Shown one piece after another: positions 63,118 to 64,000 of a stretch of DNA of 64,000 bases. The notes under the pieces are model-generated. The model worked only from the letters and a program-made list of their open reading frames with translations, was not told where the DNA came from and did no database searches. The stretch spans positions 2,547,761-2,611,760 of the forward strand of contig CM055205.1 in the NCBI GenBank assembly GCA_029224185.1, given 5' to 3'. The translations under genes and the position numbers were made by a program. The stretch comes from Karalla daura (lineage: Eukaryota; Chordata; Actinopteri; Chaetodontiformes; Leiognathidae). Each line of letters begins with the position of its first letter. Position 1 is the first letter of the stretch.

Positions 63118-63156
63118 GAAGACGTTTCGTCCTTCATCCGAAGGGCTTCTTCAGTT
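63118..63156 (-). ncRNA. Hammerhead-ribozyme-like motif of the Penelope element
   Basis: On the minus strand CTGAAGA (fits CUGANGA) at 63,148-63,154, a CCTTC-GGAT-GAAGG hairpin, then GAAAC and GTC at 63,121-63,128, with outer TGAAGA/TCTTCA pairing. Penelope-like elements are known to carry minimal hammerheads in their terminal repeats. One additional A after the CUGANGA box departs from the ideal core, so activity is uncertain. Confidence 0.4.
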
Positions 63157-63314
63157 CTGGTTGGTTGGGGAAAAGCCAGGATTTAAATCTCTCTGGATGT
63201 GCGTGGGACTGTGGATGTGGACCACTCCCCTCGTTATGTGACAAAGGGTCACATGAGTGAGCATTAACACATTGATGCCTGTGGCAGTGAATGGTCACAT
63301 GATGACCAACATCA

Positions 63315-63959
63315 TCAACTAGTGTCAATGTGCGAAAGACTGGGGTTGAATGGGTCCTCATGATCACAGGGTCCAGAGGCTGTTAACTGCTGTGAGGTGG
63401 ATGAGCAGTTGAATTTCCTGGGGTGGGATCTCAAGGCAGAGTGGTATGTGGCAGACAAACGATGACACAGGCCTCCTCCTCTGTTCAGAGTAGGTCTTTC
63501 CAAATGAGTGTAGATGGCCTCCTTTACTCCTCTCTCAAACCACCTATCCTCCCTGTCCAAGATGTGCACATCAGTGTCCTTAAAGGAGTGTCCTTTCTAC
63601 TTTGTGTGTATGTAGACGGCTGACTGTGGTCCTGTTGTAGCCGATCTCCTGTGTTGGTACATGCGTTTGTGGAACGGTTGTGTGGTTTCTCCAATGTATA
63701 GGTCCGGGCATTCCTCACTGCATTGTACTGCATAGACCACATTGTTCAGTTCTTCTTTTGGAGTTTTGTCCTTAGGGTGAACCAGTATCTGTCTGAGGGT
63801 GTTTCCTGGCTTGAAATAAACTGGGATGCTGTGTTTGTTGGAGATTCTCCTTAGTTTCTCCGATAAATATGGAACCACCATGTGTTTCCTTTGGTTCCCT
63901 GTATTTGTGCTGGTTTCACTATTCTGTCCGTTCCTCCTTTTGATTAATTTTGCATCCAC
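63315..63959 (-). pseudogene. Penelope-like element GIY-YIG endonuclease region
   Basis: 63,597-63,959 encodes LRQILVHPKDKTPKEELNNV, then VYAVQCSEECPDLYIGETTQ and PFHKRMYQHRR, the GIY-YIG nuclease domain (here VYAV...LYIG) with its following arginine. 63,315-63,569, in another frame, continues with LDREDRWFERGVKEAIY, holding the conserved glutamate, and ERPTLNRGGGLCHRLS. The nuclease nicks target DNA for reverse transcription. A frameshift near 63,580 separates the halves. It extends into the RT at higher coordinates outside the window. Confidence 0.8.
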
Positions 63960-64000
63960 ATATCTAAACCAGTGGCTGGGTGTGGTTCCTTTGAAAGAAA

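Larger units (their letters stand above)
63050..64000 (-). mobile_element. Penelope-like retroelement, 3' end, continues past the window
   Basis: Minus-strand coding for the GIY-YIG endonuclease, followed (lower coordinates) by a noncoding tail that contains a hammerhead-like motif at 63,118-63,156. The reverse transcriptase would lie beyond position 64,000. Confidence 0.8.

Overview
The window is from a vertebrate, almost certainly a ray-finned (teleost) fish. The reasons are its A+T-rich background, the presence of introns, a fish-type NLRC3-like leucine-rich-repeat exon, and a mixture of mobile elements typical of teleosts: PIF/Harbinger with MADF/Myb partner proteins, hAT, Tc1/mariner, Ty3/gypsy, CR1/L2/Rex-like, L1-like and R4/Dong-like LINEs, and a GIY-YIG Penelope element. 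It is mostly a gene-poor, transposon-rich region. No bacterial-type feature, rRNA or tRNA was seen.

Layout. 1-5.9 kb: a decayed minus-strand gypsy remnant, a teleost LINE-tail repeat, and a foldback element with a GGTACC-containing TIR. 6.1-8.1 kb: two Harbinger-derived elements in opposite orientation, each with its own 3-bp target duplication. 10-13.5 kb: a Harbinger transposase exon, hairpin repeats, a LINE tail and a 189-bp hAT element with a perfect 8-bp duplication. 15-17.6 kb: a gypsy gag fragment and a deleted mariner. 22.1-24.5 kb: a 2.4-kb hAT-type element with a perfect 8-bp duplication and exon-like sequence but no transposase. 26.6-29.8 kb: a decayed gypsy element (minus strand) holding a 45-base G run. 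32-44 kb: Harbinger MADF and transposase pieces, a LINE endonuclease, a Tc1 transposase, and a ~206-bp GATA array. 59-64 kb: more repeats, a LINE reverse transcriptase fragment, and the 3' end of a Penelope element running off the window.

The most interesting part is 47,095-58,491. It is bounded by ~98% identical inverted repeats of about 324 and 335 bp and flanked by an identical 9-bp sequence (GAAAAAGAG). A host repeat appears to read continuously across the insertion. I interpret it as one 11.4-kb non-autonomous transposon, Mutator-like by its TIR and duplication lengths, that carries captured or nested DNA: an NLR leucine-rich-repeat exon abutting the left TIR, a GC3-rich gene for a 182-residue tail-anchored protein of unknown family, a seven-copy array of small phase-0 exons, a nearly intact gypsy retrotransposon, and an LTR-joined MADF exon.

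The tail-anchored gene (ATG at 48,623) has a promoter-proximal dyad and an alternating CG/TG tract upstream. It is followed by the exon array, whose first copies repeat with an exact 278-bp period, each with splice sites. Most copies carry an in-frame stop at the same codon, which is a cysteine in the last full copy. The array ends at a terminal exon and AATAAA signal near 51,308. Apart from this gene I see no host gene that looks intact. Several stretches look like conserved noncoding DNA, but this is a judgement from composition only.
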